A DNA stretch of 64,000 bases from Lysobacter stagni (GCF_030053425.1 NZ_JASGBI010000001.1:347001-411000), one strand, 5' to 3'; shown: positions 48,901 through 58,436, counted from the stretch's first letter. Made by a program: numbers and translations. Notes: generated from the letters alone by a model not told the origin.

Positions 48901-51900
48901 CCACGGTCTCGACCGGTGAACCGACCGCGATGCCGCTCTGCAGCGGCAGGCCGTTGGCCGCGTCGGCCAGTGCCGCACCGTTGAGCGTCGTGGTGCCGGC
49001 CACGTAGCGGGTGTTGGCCGGCACCAGGTCGCGCAGGACCACGTTGCGGGCGTGGTCGGTGCCGGTGTTGCGGACGGTGAGGGTGTAGCGCAGGCGATCA
49101 CCGGCCATCAGCAGCGCGGGATTGGCGCCGAGGTAGGTCGAGGTCTTCTCGACCACCAGCTGCGGTGCGGATTCGATGGGCAGGCGGGTCGGGTCTTCGT
49201 CTCCCGCCGTGTCCGGGTTGGCTGCGCCGTTGATCGACGGATCGTCGGACAAGGCCAGCACCGTGCTGCCGGACTGCGCGCGCGCCTGGTTGAGCACGAC
49301 GCTGCCGTTGGCGATCGCCGGCACCAGCTGCGCGCGGTACTCGATCACCAGGGTTTCGTTGCCGGAACCGGCTTCGCCCAGGGTCAGGTTGCCGATGTCG
49401 AGCAGGCCGGTGCCCTTGGCGCCGCCACTGGTGTTGCTGTTGTTCACGGCGCCGGTCGGCAGTGCACCGACGATCTGCAACGTGCCGGGCACGAACGCGG
49501 CCGTGGTGTTGAGCGCGTCGATCTCGTCGACCAGCTGGAAGGCGCTGACGCCGACCGTGCTCAGGTTGGTGATTTCCAGGCGATAGCCCGCGAACTCACC
49601 CGGATGCGCGGGCGTGGTGCTGGTGACGGTCTTGGCGAAGGTCAGCTTCGGCGGATTGGTGACCACGGCGAAGCTGGCCGGCCCGGCGCAGTAGTCGTTC
49701 GGCGCGGTGATGGACGGGCAGCCGTTGCCGTGGCGTTCGTACGTCGAATCGCCATCGAGGCCGGTCCATTCGGCGGTCACCCGGTTGGGCAGGCTCTGCA
49801 GGGCGGGCACGCCCCTGCGCACGCGCACGTCGTAGGCGATGGCGACGGTTTCGCCCTTGGCCACGTCGATGTCGGTGCCGCCGGCCAGGCTCCAGGTCAG
49901 TACGTAGGGCGTGGCCGCGCTGCCATCGCCGCTGATCGTCGGCGCGGCGATGGTGTTGCCGGTGCCGCTGACGGTCGGGTTGCCGACGTACTCCAGGCCC
50001 GGGGCGAGCGTGTCGACCAGCTTGAAATCGAACGCGTCGGAGTTCTCCGCCGCATTGGCCGCGGCCAGGTTGACGGTGTAGCGCACGATGTCGCCGCCGG
50101 TGACCGCGGTCTTGTCGCCGGTCTTGGCGACGGTGGCGACGGGTTCGACAAGGGTGAAGTTCACCGCCTCGCTCTGCAGCGGCGCGACGCGGTTGCCGCC
50201 GGCGTTGATGGCGTAGCTGTAGGCGGCGATGTTGCCGATCACCGTGCCCGCGTTGGCGCTGTCGAGGTTGCGCACGCGCGTGCGCAATTCGATCACCGCC
50301 TGCTGGCCGGCCGGGATCCGCGCGATGGCCAGGTTCATCTGCGCGGCGGTGCTGTTGTTGGTCACGCCGGCCACGCCGGTGACCGTGGCGGAAACGTATT
50401 CCAGGTTGGCGTCGAGCGCGTCGAGCACCTGCACGTCGTACAGCGTGCTGCTGCTCGGCACGCCGGGCACGGTGAGGGTGTAGACCACTTCCTCGCCGAT
50501 GGTGGCCAGGCCGGATGCCGGCGCGGTCAACGCCTTGCGCGGCGGCGAGCCGGGCGTCGTCACCGTGGCGACCGCCGGTGCGGTGACGTAGTCGTTCAGT
50601 CCACCGACGCCATCGACGCCGGTGCGCTCGTTGGTGTTGTTGCCGTCCAGGCCGGTCCAGCGCGCGATCACGCTGTTGTCCATGACCTGGTCGGCACCCG
50701 CGTTGCCGGCGACGCGTACGTCGTAGGCCAGCACCACGCTCGCACCTTCGGCGATGTCGCCCAGGTTGCTCCAGGTCAGCACGCTGCCGTTGATGACAGG
50801 TGCGGCCACGGGGTTGCCGTTGAGGGTGGCATTGCCTTCGTAGCCCAGCCCCGGGGCCAGCGTGTCGACCACGTCGATGTCGAACGCACCGGACGCATCC
50901 GTGCCGCTCGCGGCGGTCAGGGTCACCGTGTAACGGACCACCTGGCCCGCGGACACGGTGGCGGCACTGGCGCTCTTGGTGATGGTGAGGCCCGGTTCGA
51001 CGAGGTGGAAGTTCACCGTGTTGGTGTCCAGCGGGCTTTCCTGCGCGCCGCCGTCGGTTTCGGCGTAGGTGAAGCGCGCGGTGTTGGCCACGTCCATGCC
51101 CTGCTGCACGCCGACGACATTGCGCACGCGGGTGCGCAGCTCGACCACGACCTGCGTGTTGGCCGGGATTTCGTCGATGACGATATCCAGCTGGCTGGCG
51201 GTGCTGTTGTTGCTCACGCCGGTGCCGCCGGTGACGGTGGCACCGACGTACTGGAGGCTGGCGTCGAGCGCGTCGGTCAGGTGCACGTCATGCATCGGCG
51301 TGCTGCGCACCGCACCCGGCAGAGTGATGCGATAGACGACATCCTGGCCGGGGGTGGCTTCGCCATTGGTGGGCGACAGCAGGATCTTGGTGGCCGGATC
51401 GGGTGCGACCGCGATCGGCAGCACGGTGGGATCCTCGTCGCCGGCCACGGCCGGATCGGCCTGGCCGTTGACGTTCGGGTCGTCGCTCAGCGCCAGCGCA
51501 TTGGCGTTGACCGCCAGCGTCGCCTGGTTGGCGACCCGGGTGCCGTTGGCGAGGTTGCCGGCCAGCTGCACCTCGAACACGATCTGCACCGAACTGCCCG
51601 GTCCGCCCAGCGCGATGCCGCGCATGTCCAGCAGGCCGGTGCCGCGCGTGCCGCCACTGGCAATGCTGTTGTTGGTCGCACCTGCCGGCACCGTGGTCAC
51701 GACCAGCGAACCGGGCACGAAAGCGGGCTGCGCCGCATTGAGCGCGTCGAGTTCGTCGCGGATGTCGAACGTCGGCACCGCCGCGCTGCCCAGGTTCTCC
51801 ACGCGCAGGGTGTAGCGCAGGCGGTCGCCCGGCATCGCCAGCGTGGCCGGGGATTCGCCGCGGCTCAGGTTGGCCACGGTCTTCTCGAAGCGCAGTACGG

Positions 51901-54900
51901 GATAGCGCGCCTGCAAGGTGAGCGCGTCCTGGAAGTCGGCAACGCTCGGCGTGCCGTCGGTCAGCACGTTGCTGTAGGTGAGCGGCACGTTGCCGGTCGT
52001 GGACGGATTGGCACTCAGCCAGCGGGTCGCGCCGGCAACGTTGGTCAGCGCAGCGTCCTGCGGCGTGTCGGTATCGACCGAGGCCTGATAGGTCACGCGC
52101 AGGTGCTGGCCGGGGCCGATGCCCGTCGTGGTGTCGAGGGTGAGCGCGCAGGTCGTGCCGGCGCCCGCCGCGGTGAAGTTGGTGCTGTAGCCGCTGCCGG
52201 CGGCCAGCGTGGCGACCAGGGTCGTGCCATCGGCGGCGAACAACTGCACCGCCGTGACCGTCGGCGCGGCCGCGCACATGCCGCCGGCGCCGCCGCCATC
52301 GGCGGTGGCGGGCAGGCGGTCGATGATGCGCGCGTTCCACGCGGTCGCGGCGGAGCTTCCCGACGTGGTGTTGACCACATCGAGGACGAACGTGCCGACC
52401 TCGCCGATCTGCAGCGAGGCCGGGCCACGCTTGTCCATGACCAGCTGCGGCGCGACCACGGTCATCTGCTGCGACGTCGCAGGCACGCCGACGCCGGCGA
52501 CGCTGCGATCGTTGTCGACGTGGTTGAACTCGTAACCGGCGGTATTGGTGAAGGTGTCGCCGACCGCGTTGGCCGGGTCGTTGGCCAGGCGCACGCGCAC
52601 TTCGATCACGGCCTGCTGTCCGGCCGGGATGTCGATGCCGCCGTTGCTGATGTCTTCGATGACCAGGTTCTGGCCGCTGCCGGTGTTGACCGGGACCCAG
52701 CTGCCGCCGCCGGACACCTTGCTCACCGACACGAATTCCAGCACCACGCCGGTGGCCGAGGCCAGGTTGTCGCTGATGCGAACGTCGTACAGCGGGCGCG
52801 TGCTCGGAGCGGCCGGCACGGTGATGCGGTAGGCGAAGGTTTCGCCAATGGCCGCGGTCGGCTGGGTGATCGCCTTGGTCAGCGCGACGGTCGGCGACGG
52901 ATCGGGATCGCCCTGCTCGACGGCCTGGATGAAGTAGTTGTTCAGTGCGGCGGCGTTGGGTGCATCGGCGCCGGTGCGCTCATGGATGCTGGTGCCGTCG
53001 AGCGACGTCCAGTCCGCCACGATGGTGTTGTCGATGTTGGCGCCGGCCGCCGGCGAAGTGGCGACCTGCATGCGATAGGTCAGCACGAGGGTCGCGCCCG
53101 CGGGCAGGTCGAGGCTGCCGTCGTTGTTGCCGCGCCCCCACACCAGCGGACCGTTCGGCGCGCCGCCGGGCATGGCGACGAAGCCGGCCACCGGCACGCC
53201 GCCGATCACCGCCGTCGGAGCAACGCCGGTGCCCAGGCGCAGTTCGGTCGCGGGCGTATCGACGATGTTGAGGTCGTACGCTGTCGATGAGCCGCTGTTG
53301 CGGACCGTTACCACGTACTGCGCGATGTCGCCGGCGGCCAGCGGTGCGTTGGCGGGCTTGCCCGGGGTGATGTTGCTCAGCACCTTGGTCGCGATGAACG
53401 GCTGCGGCTCGCTCACCTCCACGGCCACTTCGCCGTAGGTGCGGGTCTGTTCCGCGCCCGCCGCGTCCTGCCAGCGCAGGATCGTGCCGCCGTTGCGGGT
53501 GCCGCCGTTGTACAGGGTGACGCCGTCCTGGTTGGCCAGCGTGTTGTCCACGCGCGCGACGAACTGCAACGGGAAGGTGAAGGTGGTCTGGCCGCTGTCG
53601 GCCTTGGTCAGGACAACGTCGCCGAAACTCCACGTCACCACCGTGCCGTTGCAGTACGGCGTGACCGCCGGCACCGGACTGAGGTCGGGACGCTTGAAGC
53701 CGGCTGCCGCGTAGACGCCGCTGCTCAGGTCGACCACCGGCACGTTGGCGCAGGTCAGCCCGACGGGCAGGTTGTCGGTGATGGTCAGTCCGCGCAGGCG
53801 GGTCACCGGAAGCGACGCGGTCAGGCGGTAGGTGATCTCCTCGCCGATCACCACCGGCTGCGCGCCCGCGGGCACGCGCTGCGACTGCGACAGCGCAATG
53901 ATTTCCTTGGGCCGGGTCTGCGGCTGTATCAGCGTCAGCGACACCGTGTCGTTGAGGTTCGGGTCGGCGCTGGTGGTGTTGATGCCGTACACGCGCGCAC
54001 CGGCGATGTCGCCGCTGCCGCGCTGCGCGGTCATCTGCTGGCCGTCGTCGTCGGCACTGCCGGCCAACGAGTCGTAGCGGTCCAGTTCGACCTGGTTGCC
54101 GATGGTCTGGTCCGGCGCGAGGCGATCGTCCAGGTCCACGACGTAGTACAGCCACGCGCTGCTGCCGTTGTTGATCCGTCGCAGGCCGGTGCCGTCGACG
54201 CCACGCAGGTGCGAGAACGTGATGACGCCGGGCGCGCCGTTCATCGGCGCGTTGTCGCTGATGTTCTGTGCGTTGGCTTCGTCGGCTTCGTCGATCTGGC
54301 CGTCGTTGTCGTTGTCGAGCCCGTCGCTGGCCATCTCGGTCACGACCATCAGGTCGCTGGCGTCGAGTCGGTCCTCCACCACCGCGTCGTACGCCGGCGC
54401 GCGCGGCTGGCCGGCATCGTTGTTGGCGGCGCAGGTGGGGCTGCCGCCATTGATGTTGCCGATGTTGCCGTTGCACGCCATCAGCCGGAACACGTAGTTG
54501 TGCGTGGTGTCGGCGTTGGCGATCGCGGTCTGCCAGCCGCCGGCGCAGGTGCCGCCGTTGGGACCTGCGCTGAAGTTGTTGTCCTGGCAGGCGTGCTTGG
54601 CGATCTGCACGCGCGGCTCGGTCACCACCACGTCGCTGCGGCGGATGCGCTCCCACGGGTAACCGACCGTCTTGCCCGTGACGAGGGCCGGGGTCGGCAG
54701 CAGCATGCCGACCTGGCCGTTGCCGAAGGCATAGGTTTCCGGACGGTTGGCGTTGTCGTTGTAATAGACCGCCTTGAAGTTCGAGTTCAGTACGTTGTTG
54801 CGGTCCTCACCCTGCAGGTCCGGCAGCCCGCGCTGGTTGATCGCCTTGTTCTGCAGGCGCGTGACTGCGTTGATGTGGAACCACTGGTCGATGTCGACGA

Positions 54901-57900
54901 TGTAGTCGTTGCCGGTGTTGCTGGTGCTGTCGGGCTGGTTGCCGGTGAAGCGCCAGCCGAAGAGCTGCTCCTGCAGCGCCGCCCTGACCGGGTCGTTCGG
55001 CGCCTGGGTCGCGCCGGCGAGCTGCGTGCCGATCTGCGGCACGGTGCTGGCCACGTACACCAGGCCGTCCTGCACTTCGTCCTGCACCTGCACGTCGCGC
55101 ACGCCGATGAAGCGGAAGCCGCGCGACTTGAAGCCGAACCAGCCGCCGGCCTGGATGCGGTTGCTGCACTCCTCGCCGATCTGCACGTGCTCACGCAGCT
55201 TGCGCGCGAGGTTGGGCATCGCGTCGGACATCGAGGCGTCCGGCAGTGCGGCGACGCGGGTCGCGCCGGCCACGTTCTCGTTGCACGCGCCCAGCGCCGG
55301 CACCGCGCCCATCAGGGTGCTGGTGTCGCCGCCGGCGACGCTCCACGTCACCTGGTCCTTCATCAGGTTGAAACCGATGCCGCGCGACCAGTGCGCGTCC
55401 AGCGAATACAGGTTGCCGCGATCGACTTCGCCGTCGCTGCGCCGGTTGTAGTGGCTGGGGTCGGTGCTTCCGGGCGCCGGGAACCACATCGGTGCGTGGT
55501 TGTCGATCTGGCTGACGTCGTGCAGATCGACGGTGTTGCGCAGGCTCACCGTCAGGTTGTCGAGGTTGCCGCCGCTGTCGGCCTTGTCGATGTCCAGCAG
55601 CGGCGTGGTGATTCCACTGACCGTCCAGATCTCGCCGACCACGTCGGCGCGGAAGGTCACGTCGTCAGCCAGGATGCGCGCCGCGTCGTCGGTCTTGTTG
55701 ACCTGGAAGGCGAACTGCACGCTCGCGTTCGGCGCCAGCACCCGGTTGAAGGCGTCGACGTGGTTCGGATAGCAGCGGTACACCGTGCCGTTGGCCGGCA
55801 ACGGCAGGTGCGGCACGTTGGGCGCGTCCGGCGGCGGGTTCACCACCCAGGCCTTGTACGGCGCCGGTTGCGGCACAGCGGCACCCGACAGCGGAACGAC
55901 CTGGCAAACCCAGTTCGGCGGCGCGGTCACGCTGGTCACGTTCAGGGTCGGGCCGAAGCTGATCAGCGCGCTGAAGTCGCGCGCGTTGACGCCACCGTTG
56001 TTGCGCAGGGTCACCGACAGCGGCGTGGTCTGGGTGCGGTCGTTGGTGACGATGAAGGTCGGCTGGTCGACGCTGATGTCGAGGTCTTCGGGATCGAACG
56101 TGATCGCCGCGCCGGTGTGGCTGCCCGTGCTGGTGCCGTTGTCGACCAGGGAGTAGGTCTGGAGGCCCTGCGCGGCGCACAGCGTCTTGAAGCGCACGTC
56201 CAGGGTGTTGTGCAGGCCCAGCAGGCCGCTCTGGTCCGGGTCGGTGGGTTCGGGGCGCTGGAACAGCGGGATGGACGGGTCTTCGGTCAGCACGTCCAGG
56301 TCGGCGGCGCGGTCGAAGTCCTTCGGATCCTTCAGCACGATCGCGAAACGGATCACCACCACGTCGCCGTGGCGCATCAGGTTGGCGTAGGCATGCCCGT
56401 TGCCATCGGGCGCGCCACCGTAGGCCGAATCCGGGTTGCGGTCGGTGTAGCTGGTGGTACTGGACAGCTTGAATTCCGGTGCGCCGTTGGCCAGGTAGCT
56501 GGTGCTGTCGCCGGTATTCGCCGGGATGGCGCCGTTGCGGTTGCTCCAGGTCAGCGTGTCGATGCGTCCCGGATAGGCGCCGTAGAACGAACGGTCGCCG
56601 ATATCCGCCGGATCGATCAGGCGCGGTGCGTAACCGGGGTCGATGACGTAGCCCGTCGGCAGCGTGTCTTTCAGGTGGTAGGCCATGGCCGGATCGAGCC
56701 AGACCGTGCCGCCGCTCTGGTTGCTCAGCACCACGGTGACGAAGCCGCGCATGCCCACGGTGGCACTGCCGTCGATGCCGGTCAGGGTGCGGCTGACCTG
56801 CAACGCGGTCTGCGCCGGGGCGTTGCTGCCGCCCTGGCCGTAGTAGGTCTTCAGCGTGGCGTTGTCGGTCAGGCCGGCCGATTGCAGGATGCCGCCCGGC
56901 GGCGTCTGCACCGCGCAACCGAACTGGATGTCGCGCATCTGGTTGGTCAGGGGCGTGCCGCTGGAGCACGACGCGTTGCGCTGCACCTTGCCGACCACGT
57001 ACAGGTTGATGTTCGCGCCAGCCGCGATATCGACGGCATCCACCGAGGTGCCCGCCCTCACCGCGTCGACCGTGTTCGCATACGGCGCGGGAATGTCGCC
57101 GTTGAGTCCGAACGGCGCAGACACGACCCAATCGGCGAGCACGTCGCCGGTCAACGCCATCGTGGTCACGCAGACCGAGCCCGCCGGCAGCACGCCGTCG
57201 GCGGCCGCGATCGCGTCCGCCGCCACCTGCGTCGGGCAGACGTAGTGCGCGTTCATGACATCGGCGCGCGACAGCACGTCGTCGATGCGCAGGTCCTGCA
57301 GCGGCGCGTCACCCGCGTTGGCGATGTTCAGGCGCCAGACGATGTCGTCGTCGTTGTGTCCATACACCGTGTCGCTGCGGGTCGCCTCGGTCTGGCCGGC
57401 GTCGTGGTTCCAGCCCTGCTTGTAGATCTGCAGGTTGGGCTGGCGCACGTCGATGCTGCCGGTGTCGTCCAGCACCGGGGCGAACGCCGTGGTTCCCGGC
57501 GGAAAGCCATTGCGCCAGTTGGTGTCGTTGTTCGGCAACTCGCGCGAGTTGGCGATCGAGCAACCGTCGGACGTCGAGGCGATGAAGATCTCCGCCAGCG
57601 CGGTCGGGTTGGTGTTGTACAGGCTTTCCGGGGTGTTGGTCGGCTCGCGATGGATCGGGATGCGGATGTCGCGCGTGTTCGGATTGCCGCGCGTTCCATT
57701 GGTCAGCGCGCCGAGGTTGCGGATGGTGATCTGGTTGCCAGCGGCGTTGACCGTGAAGTTGGTCCAGTTGGCGCCACCGACGGTGACGTTGGCGCCGGGG
57801 TAGTACACCAGGCCGTTGTTCGGCAGGGTGACGACCACGCTGTTGGCCGAGTAGTTGATGTCGGGGTTCGACGTGCCGTAGTCGGGATCGACCCGCCACT

Positions 57901-58216
57901 GGTCGACGGTGTTGTTGCCAACGTCGATCGTGCGCTGTTCGAACGGATTGTTGTTCTGGCTGCCGGTGATGAACGGGTTGCTCAGGCGCACGGTCACGTA
58001 GCCGTAGCCGCACATCTCGCAATAGCTGTTGTTGCCGTTGTTCAGCACCTGCACCAGCGCGTCCGGGTTGACGTTGCTGGCCACGCATTGCTGCGCGAAG
58101 GCCGTGGAAGTGAAGGCGAACGCGAACGCCGCGAAGGCCCACAGCGCGAAGCCGCGCAGCACGCGCCGTGCCCGCCCCCTTCCCGCCTTCGTCCCGTCGT
58201 TCGCGTTCGTATCCAT
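45947..58216 (-). CDS. Giant secreted DUF11-repeat protein (4,089 residues)
   Basis: The ATG at 58216 begins a long basic-start signal peptide (RVLRGFALWAFAAFAFAF then TSTAFA-QQ). After an N-terminal region of about 450 residues come at least 13 DUF11-type modules of 110-170 residues, each with a 'K-(x)n-G-D-xx-Y-x-(I/V)-x-(V/L)-x-N' opening (for example LLMAGDRLRYTLTVRNTGTD) and a 'D-x-L-P-x-x-x-x-Y-V-x-G' middle. An SdrD-B-like domain lies near residue 3465 (VWHDADFNKIAGAGERLLQG) and another near 3885 (GKVFDDANRDGRQNEGEGGL). The last 100 residues (DLTDEVFERGEAGLRPHWQP) look like a degenerate OmpA-like domain. It is probably a long surface fibre or adhesin. The upstream gap holds a c-di-GMP riboswitch candidate. 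The coding frame stays open for 38 codons above the ATG, but that stretch is the riboswitch. Confidence 0.85.
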   Translation of the reverse strand: MDTNANDGTKAGRGRARRVLRGFALWAFAAFAFAFTSTAFAQQCVASNVNPDALVQVLNNGNNSYCEMCGYGYVTVRLSNPFITGSQNNNPFEQRTIDVGNNTVDQWRVDPDYGTSNPDINYSANSVVVTLPNNGLVYYPGANVTVGGANWTNFTVNAAGNQITIRNLGALTNGTRGNPNTRDIRIPIHREPTNTPESLYNTNPTALAEIFIASTSDGCSIANSRELPNNDTNWRNGFPPGTTAFAPVLDDTGSIDVRQPNLQIYKQGWNHDAGQTEATRSDTVYGHNDDDIVWRLNIANAGDAPLQDLRIDDVLSRADVMNAHYVCPTQVAADAIAAADGVLPAGSVCVTTMALTGDVLADWVVSAPFGLNGDIPAPYANTVDAVRAGTSVDAVDIAAGANINLYVVGKVQRNASCSSGTPLTNQMRDIQFGCAVQTPPGGILQSAGLTDNATLKTYYGQGGSNAPAQTALQVSRTLTGIDGSATVGMRGFVTVVLSNQSGGTVWLDPAMAYHLKDTLPTGYVIDPGYAPRLIDPADIGDRSFYGAYPGRIDTLTWSNRNGAIPANTGDSTSYLANGAPEFKLSSTTSYTDRNPDSAYGGAPDGNGHAYANLMRHGDVVVIRFAIVLKDPKDFDRAADLDVLTEDPSIPLFQRPEPTDPDQSGLLGLHNTLDVRFKTLCAAQGLQTYSLVDNGTSTGSHTGAAITFDPEDLDISVDQPTFIVTNDRTQTTPLSVTLRNNGGVNARDFSALISFGPTLNVTSVTAPPNWVCQVVPLSGAAVPQPAPYKAWVVNPPPDAPNVPHLPLPANGTVYRCYPNHVDAFNRVLAPNASVQFAFQVNKTDDAARILADDVTFRADVVGEIWTVSGITTPLLDIDKADSGGNLDNLTVSLRNTVDLHDVSQIDNHAPMWFPAPGSTDPSHYNRRSDGEVDRGNLYSLDAHWSRGIGFNLMKDQVTWSVAGGDTSTLMGAVPALGACNENVAGATRVAALPDASMSDAMPNLARKLREHVQIGEECSNRIQAGGWFGFKSRGFRFIGVRDVQVQDEVQDGLVYVASTVPQIGTQLAGATQAPNDPVRAALQEQLFGWRFTGNQPDSTSNTGNDYIVDIDQWFHINAVTRLQNKAINQRGLPDLQGEDRNNVLNSNFKAVYYNDNANRPETYAFGNGQVGMLLPTPALVTGKTVGYPWERIRRSDVVVTEPRVQIAKHACQDNNFSAGPNGGTCAGGWQTAIANADTTHNYVFRLMACNGNIGNINGGSPTCAANNDAGQPRAPAYDAVVEDRLDASDLMVVTEMASDGLDNDNDGQIDEADEANAQNISDNAPMNGAPGVITFSHLRGVDGTGLRRINNGSSAWLYYVVDLDDRLAPDQTIGNQVELDRYDSLAGSADDDGQQMTAQRGSGDIAGARVYGINTTSADPNLNDTVSLTLIQPQTRPKEIIALSQSQRVPAGAQPVVIGEEITYRLTASLPVTRLRGLTITDNLPVGLTCANVPVVDLSSGVYAAAGFKRPDLSPVPAVTPYCNGTVVTWSFGDVVLTKADSGQTTFTFPLQFVARVDNTLANQDGVTLYNGGTRNGGTILRWQDAAGAEQTRTYGEVAVEVSEPQPFIATKVLSNITPGKPANAPLAAGDIAQYVVTVRNSGSSTAYDLNIVDTPATELRLGTGVAPTAVIGGVPVAGFVAMPGGAPNGPLVWGRGNNDGSLDLPAGATLVLTYRMQVATSPAAGANIDNTIVADWTSLDGTSIHERTGADAPNAAALNNYFIQAVEQGDPDPSPTVALTKAITQPTAAIGETFAYRITVPAAPSTRPLYDVRISDNLASATGVVLEFVSVSKVSGGGSWVPVNTGSGQNLVIEDISNGGIDIPAGQQAVIEVRVRLANDPANAVGDTFTNTAGYEFNHVDNDRSVAGVGVPATSQQMTVVAPQLVMDKRGPASLQIGEVGTFVLDVVNTTSGSSAATAWNARIIDRLPATADGGGAGGMCAAAPTVTAVQLFAADGTTLVATLAAGSGYSTNFTAAGAGTTCALTLDTTTGIGPGQHLRVTYQASVDTDTPQDAALTNVAGATRWLSANPSTTGNVPLTYSNVLTDGTPSVADFQDALTLQARYPVLRFEKTVANLSRGESPATLAMPGDRLRYTLRVENLGSAAVPTFDIRDELDALNAAQPAFVPGSLVVTTVPAGATNNSIASGGTRGTGLLDMRGIALGGPGSSVQIVFEVQLAGNLANGTRVANQATLAVNANALALSDDPNVNGQADPAVAGDEDPTVLPIAVAPDPATKILLSPTNGEATPGQDVVYRITLPGAVRSTPMHDVHLTDALDASLQYVGATVTGGTGVSNNSTASQLDIVIDEIPANTQVVVELRTRVRNVVGVQQGMDVANTARFTYAETDGGAQESPLDTNTVNFHLVEPGLTITKSASAATVSAGQVVRYTVTLTAASGTDASGAFDIDVVDTLAPGLGYEGNATLNGNPVAAPVINGSVLTWSNLGDIAEGASVVLAYDVRVAGNAGADQVMDNSVIARWTGLDGNNTNERTGVDGVGGLNDYVTAPAVATVTTPGSPPRKALTAPASGLATIGEEVVYTLTVPGVPSSSTLYDVQVLDALDANLEYVSATVTGVAGVTNNSTAAQMNLAIARIPAGQQAVIELRTRVRNLDSANAGTVIGNIAAYSYAINAGGNRVAPLQSEAVNFTLVEPVATVAKTGDKTAVTGGDIVRYTVNLAAANAAENSDAFDFKLVDTLAPGLEYVGNPTVSGTGNTIAAPTISGDGSAATPYVLTWSLAGGTDIDVAKGETVAIAYDVRVRRGVPALQSLPNRVTAEWTGLDGDSTYERHGNGCPSITAPNDYCAGPASFAVVTNPPKLTFAKTVTSTTPAHPGEFAGYRLEITNLSTVGVSAFQLVDEIDALNTTAAFVPGTLQIVGALPTGAVNNSNTSGGAKGTGLLDIGNLTLGEAGSGNETLVIEYRAQLVPAIANGSVVLNQARAQSGSTVLALSDDPSINGAANPDTAGDEDPTRLPIESAPQLVVEKTSTYLGANPALLMAGDRLRYTLTVRNTGTDHARNVVLRDLVPANTRYVAGTTTLNGAALADAANGLPLQSGIAVGSPVETVAGVVRVDNPANAAANVATLSFEVIVSPTAADGTVIANQAFVMADTLTSEVPSDDPRTPVANDPTRDVVGNAPLLYAEKAVALQIDANGNGAVDPGDTLRYTLRIHNTGAVPATGVVLQDEVPPHTTYVAASTRLNGAMVNDVAGGSPLLPGVAIGDIPRGGMAAVQFNVTVDAGTANGTLIENQANVRSAELPDLLTDGDGNPSTGPEPTVVVVGPSQALTIGKQVAVVGGGAALPGVEIEYLISVRNVSTVAATHVRIVDDLPVQLAYVPGSATLNGSTAGVTVTGNSIAVDFSGVNGPLNPGATATVRLRARIANGLAIGLRVNNIATVSWNDPAQAASASVAFDIGGMPGVGTLGGRVWHDADFNKIAGAGERLLQGWSVELVRNGRSERTVTTDADGNWQMGGVSPNVGAPRIGTITAAAAGDQLELRFTAPGAVATTAKLGIADSSFTNELQRIHDMVVQPGGVLGNLNLPIEPNGVVYESMNRGNVAGARVRLLDAGGTALPSACFNDPVQQDQTTLAYGYYRFDLNFADPACPAGGAYVVQVAPPSADYLSDVSALIPPTTNVATAAFDVPTCPAGMSDAIPGTTNRCEAQPSEFAPPVSVPARSAGTTYYLHLRLDDNGMPGSSQIFDNHIPLDLDLGEALAISKTTPKKNVIRGELVPYTITLRNLSGLQLRDVRVVDYYPAGFRYVPGSARVDNVATEPVQGGRQLTWSGVAFGASDEHVITLLLAVGAGVGEAEFTNRARVWNGLTERPLSGEATATVRVVPDPTFDCTDIIGKVFDDANRDGRQNEGEGGLGGVRVISARGLAAITDKHGRYHLTCAVIPNEDRGSNFVLKLDDRSLPSGYRLSTRQTVIARATRGKALSIDFGASLFRVVSLDLTDEVFERGEAGLRPHWQPRMQTLIDELAKEPSVLRLSYLADLEDPKLVEARLAAIKAQVTKAWPDAGADYPLTVEQQTFWRRGAPVQRPVDDQGASK

Positions 58217-58296
58217 GCGCTTCTGTGTCCTCGTGGTTTGCCTTGATCGCAAAGCCGACGGGCCCACAGGAACGCGCGCAGGAAGATCCTGCGCTT

Positions 58297-58386
58297 CATC
58301 CGGCGGTCCCGCTGCCATGGGGCGCGTCAAACGCGCCCGACAGGCCGGTGACTTTGCGTCGCCACCTTTCGATGGCTTTGCCTTTG
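58297..58386 (-). promoter_or_regulatory. Class I cyclic-di-GMP riboswitch (GEMM-I) candidate in the giant gene's leader
   Basis: Read on the minus strand, the leader has the GEMM-I elements in the right order. First comes GGCAAAGCC (58382-58374), then a GAAA tetraloop (ATCGAAAGGT), GGCGACGCAAAGTCACCGG and CCT. A variable hairpin GGGCGCG/CGCGCCC follows, then ATGGCAGCGGGACCGCCGG and ATG. The V. cholerae Vc2 aptamer has GGCAAACC, CGAAAG, GGGACGCAAAGCCUCCGG, GGUAGCGGGGUUACCG and AUGG at the same places. An 8-bp hairpin, GCGCAGGA/TCCTGCGC (58276-58294), lies between the aptamer and the start codon and may be the expression platform. No U-run follows it, so control could be at translation or by Rho. 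Confidence 0.82.
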
Positions 58387-58436
58387 TCGTTTTGTTGCTG
58401 GTTGCTTGCTGCGTTGGGCGAAGCGAAGCGGCGGCG

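Noticed and set aside
40851..58246. Very long open frames on the plus strand opposite the giant DUF11 gene and the OmpA/barrel gene (several over 900 codons).
   Set aside because: They mirror the codon pattern of the real minus-strand genes in GC-rich DNA, are Arg/His/Gly-rich and low in hydrophobic order, and show no domain motif or ribosome site.
58217..58330. An N-terminal extension of the giant protein starting at 58330.
   Set aside because: Those codons overlap the riboswitch candidate and its downstream hairpin, give no signal-peptide-like sequence, and the ATG at 58216 leads directly into a good signal peptide.
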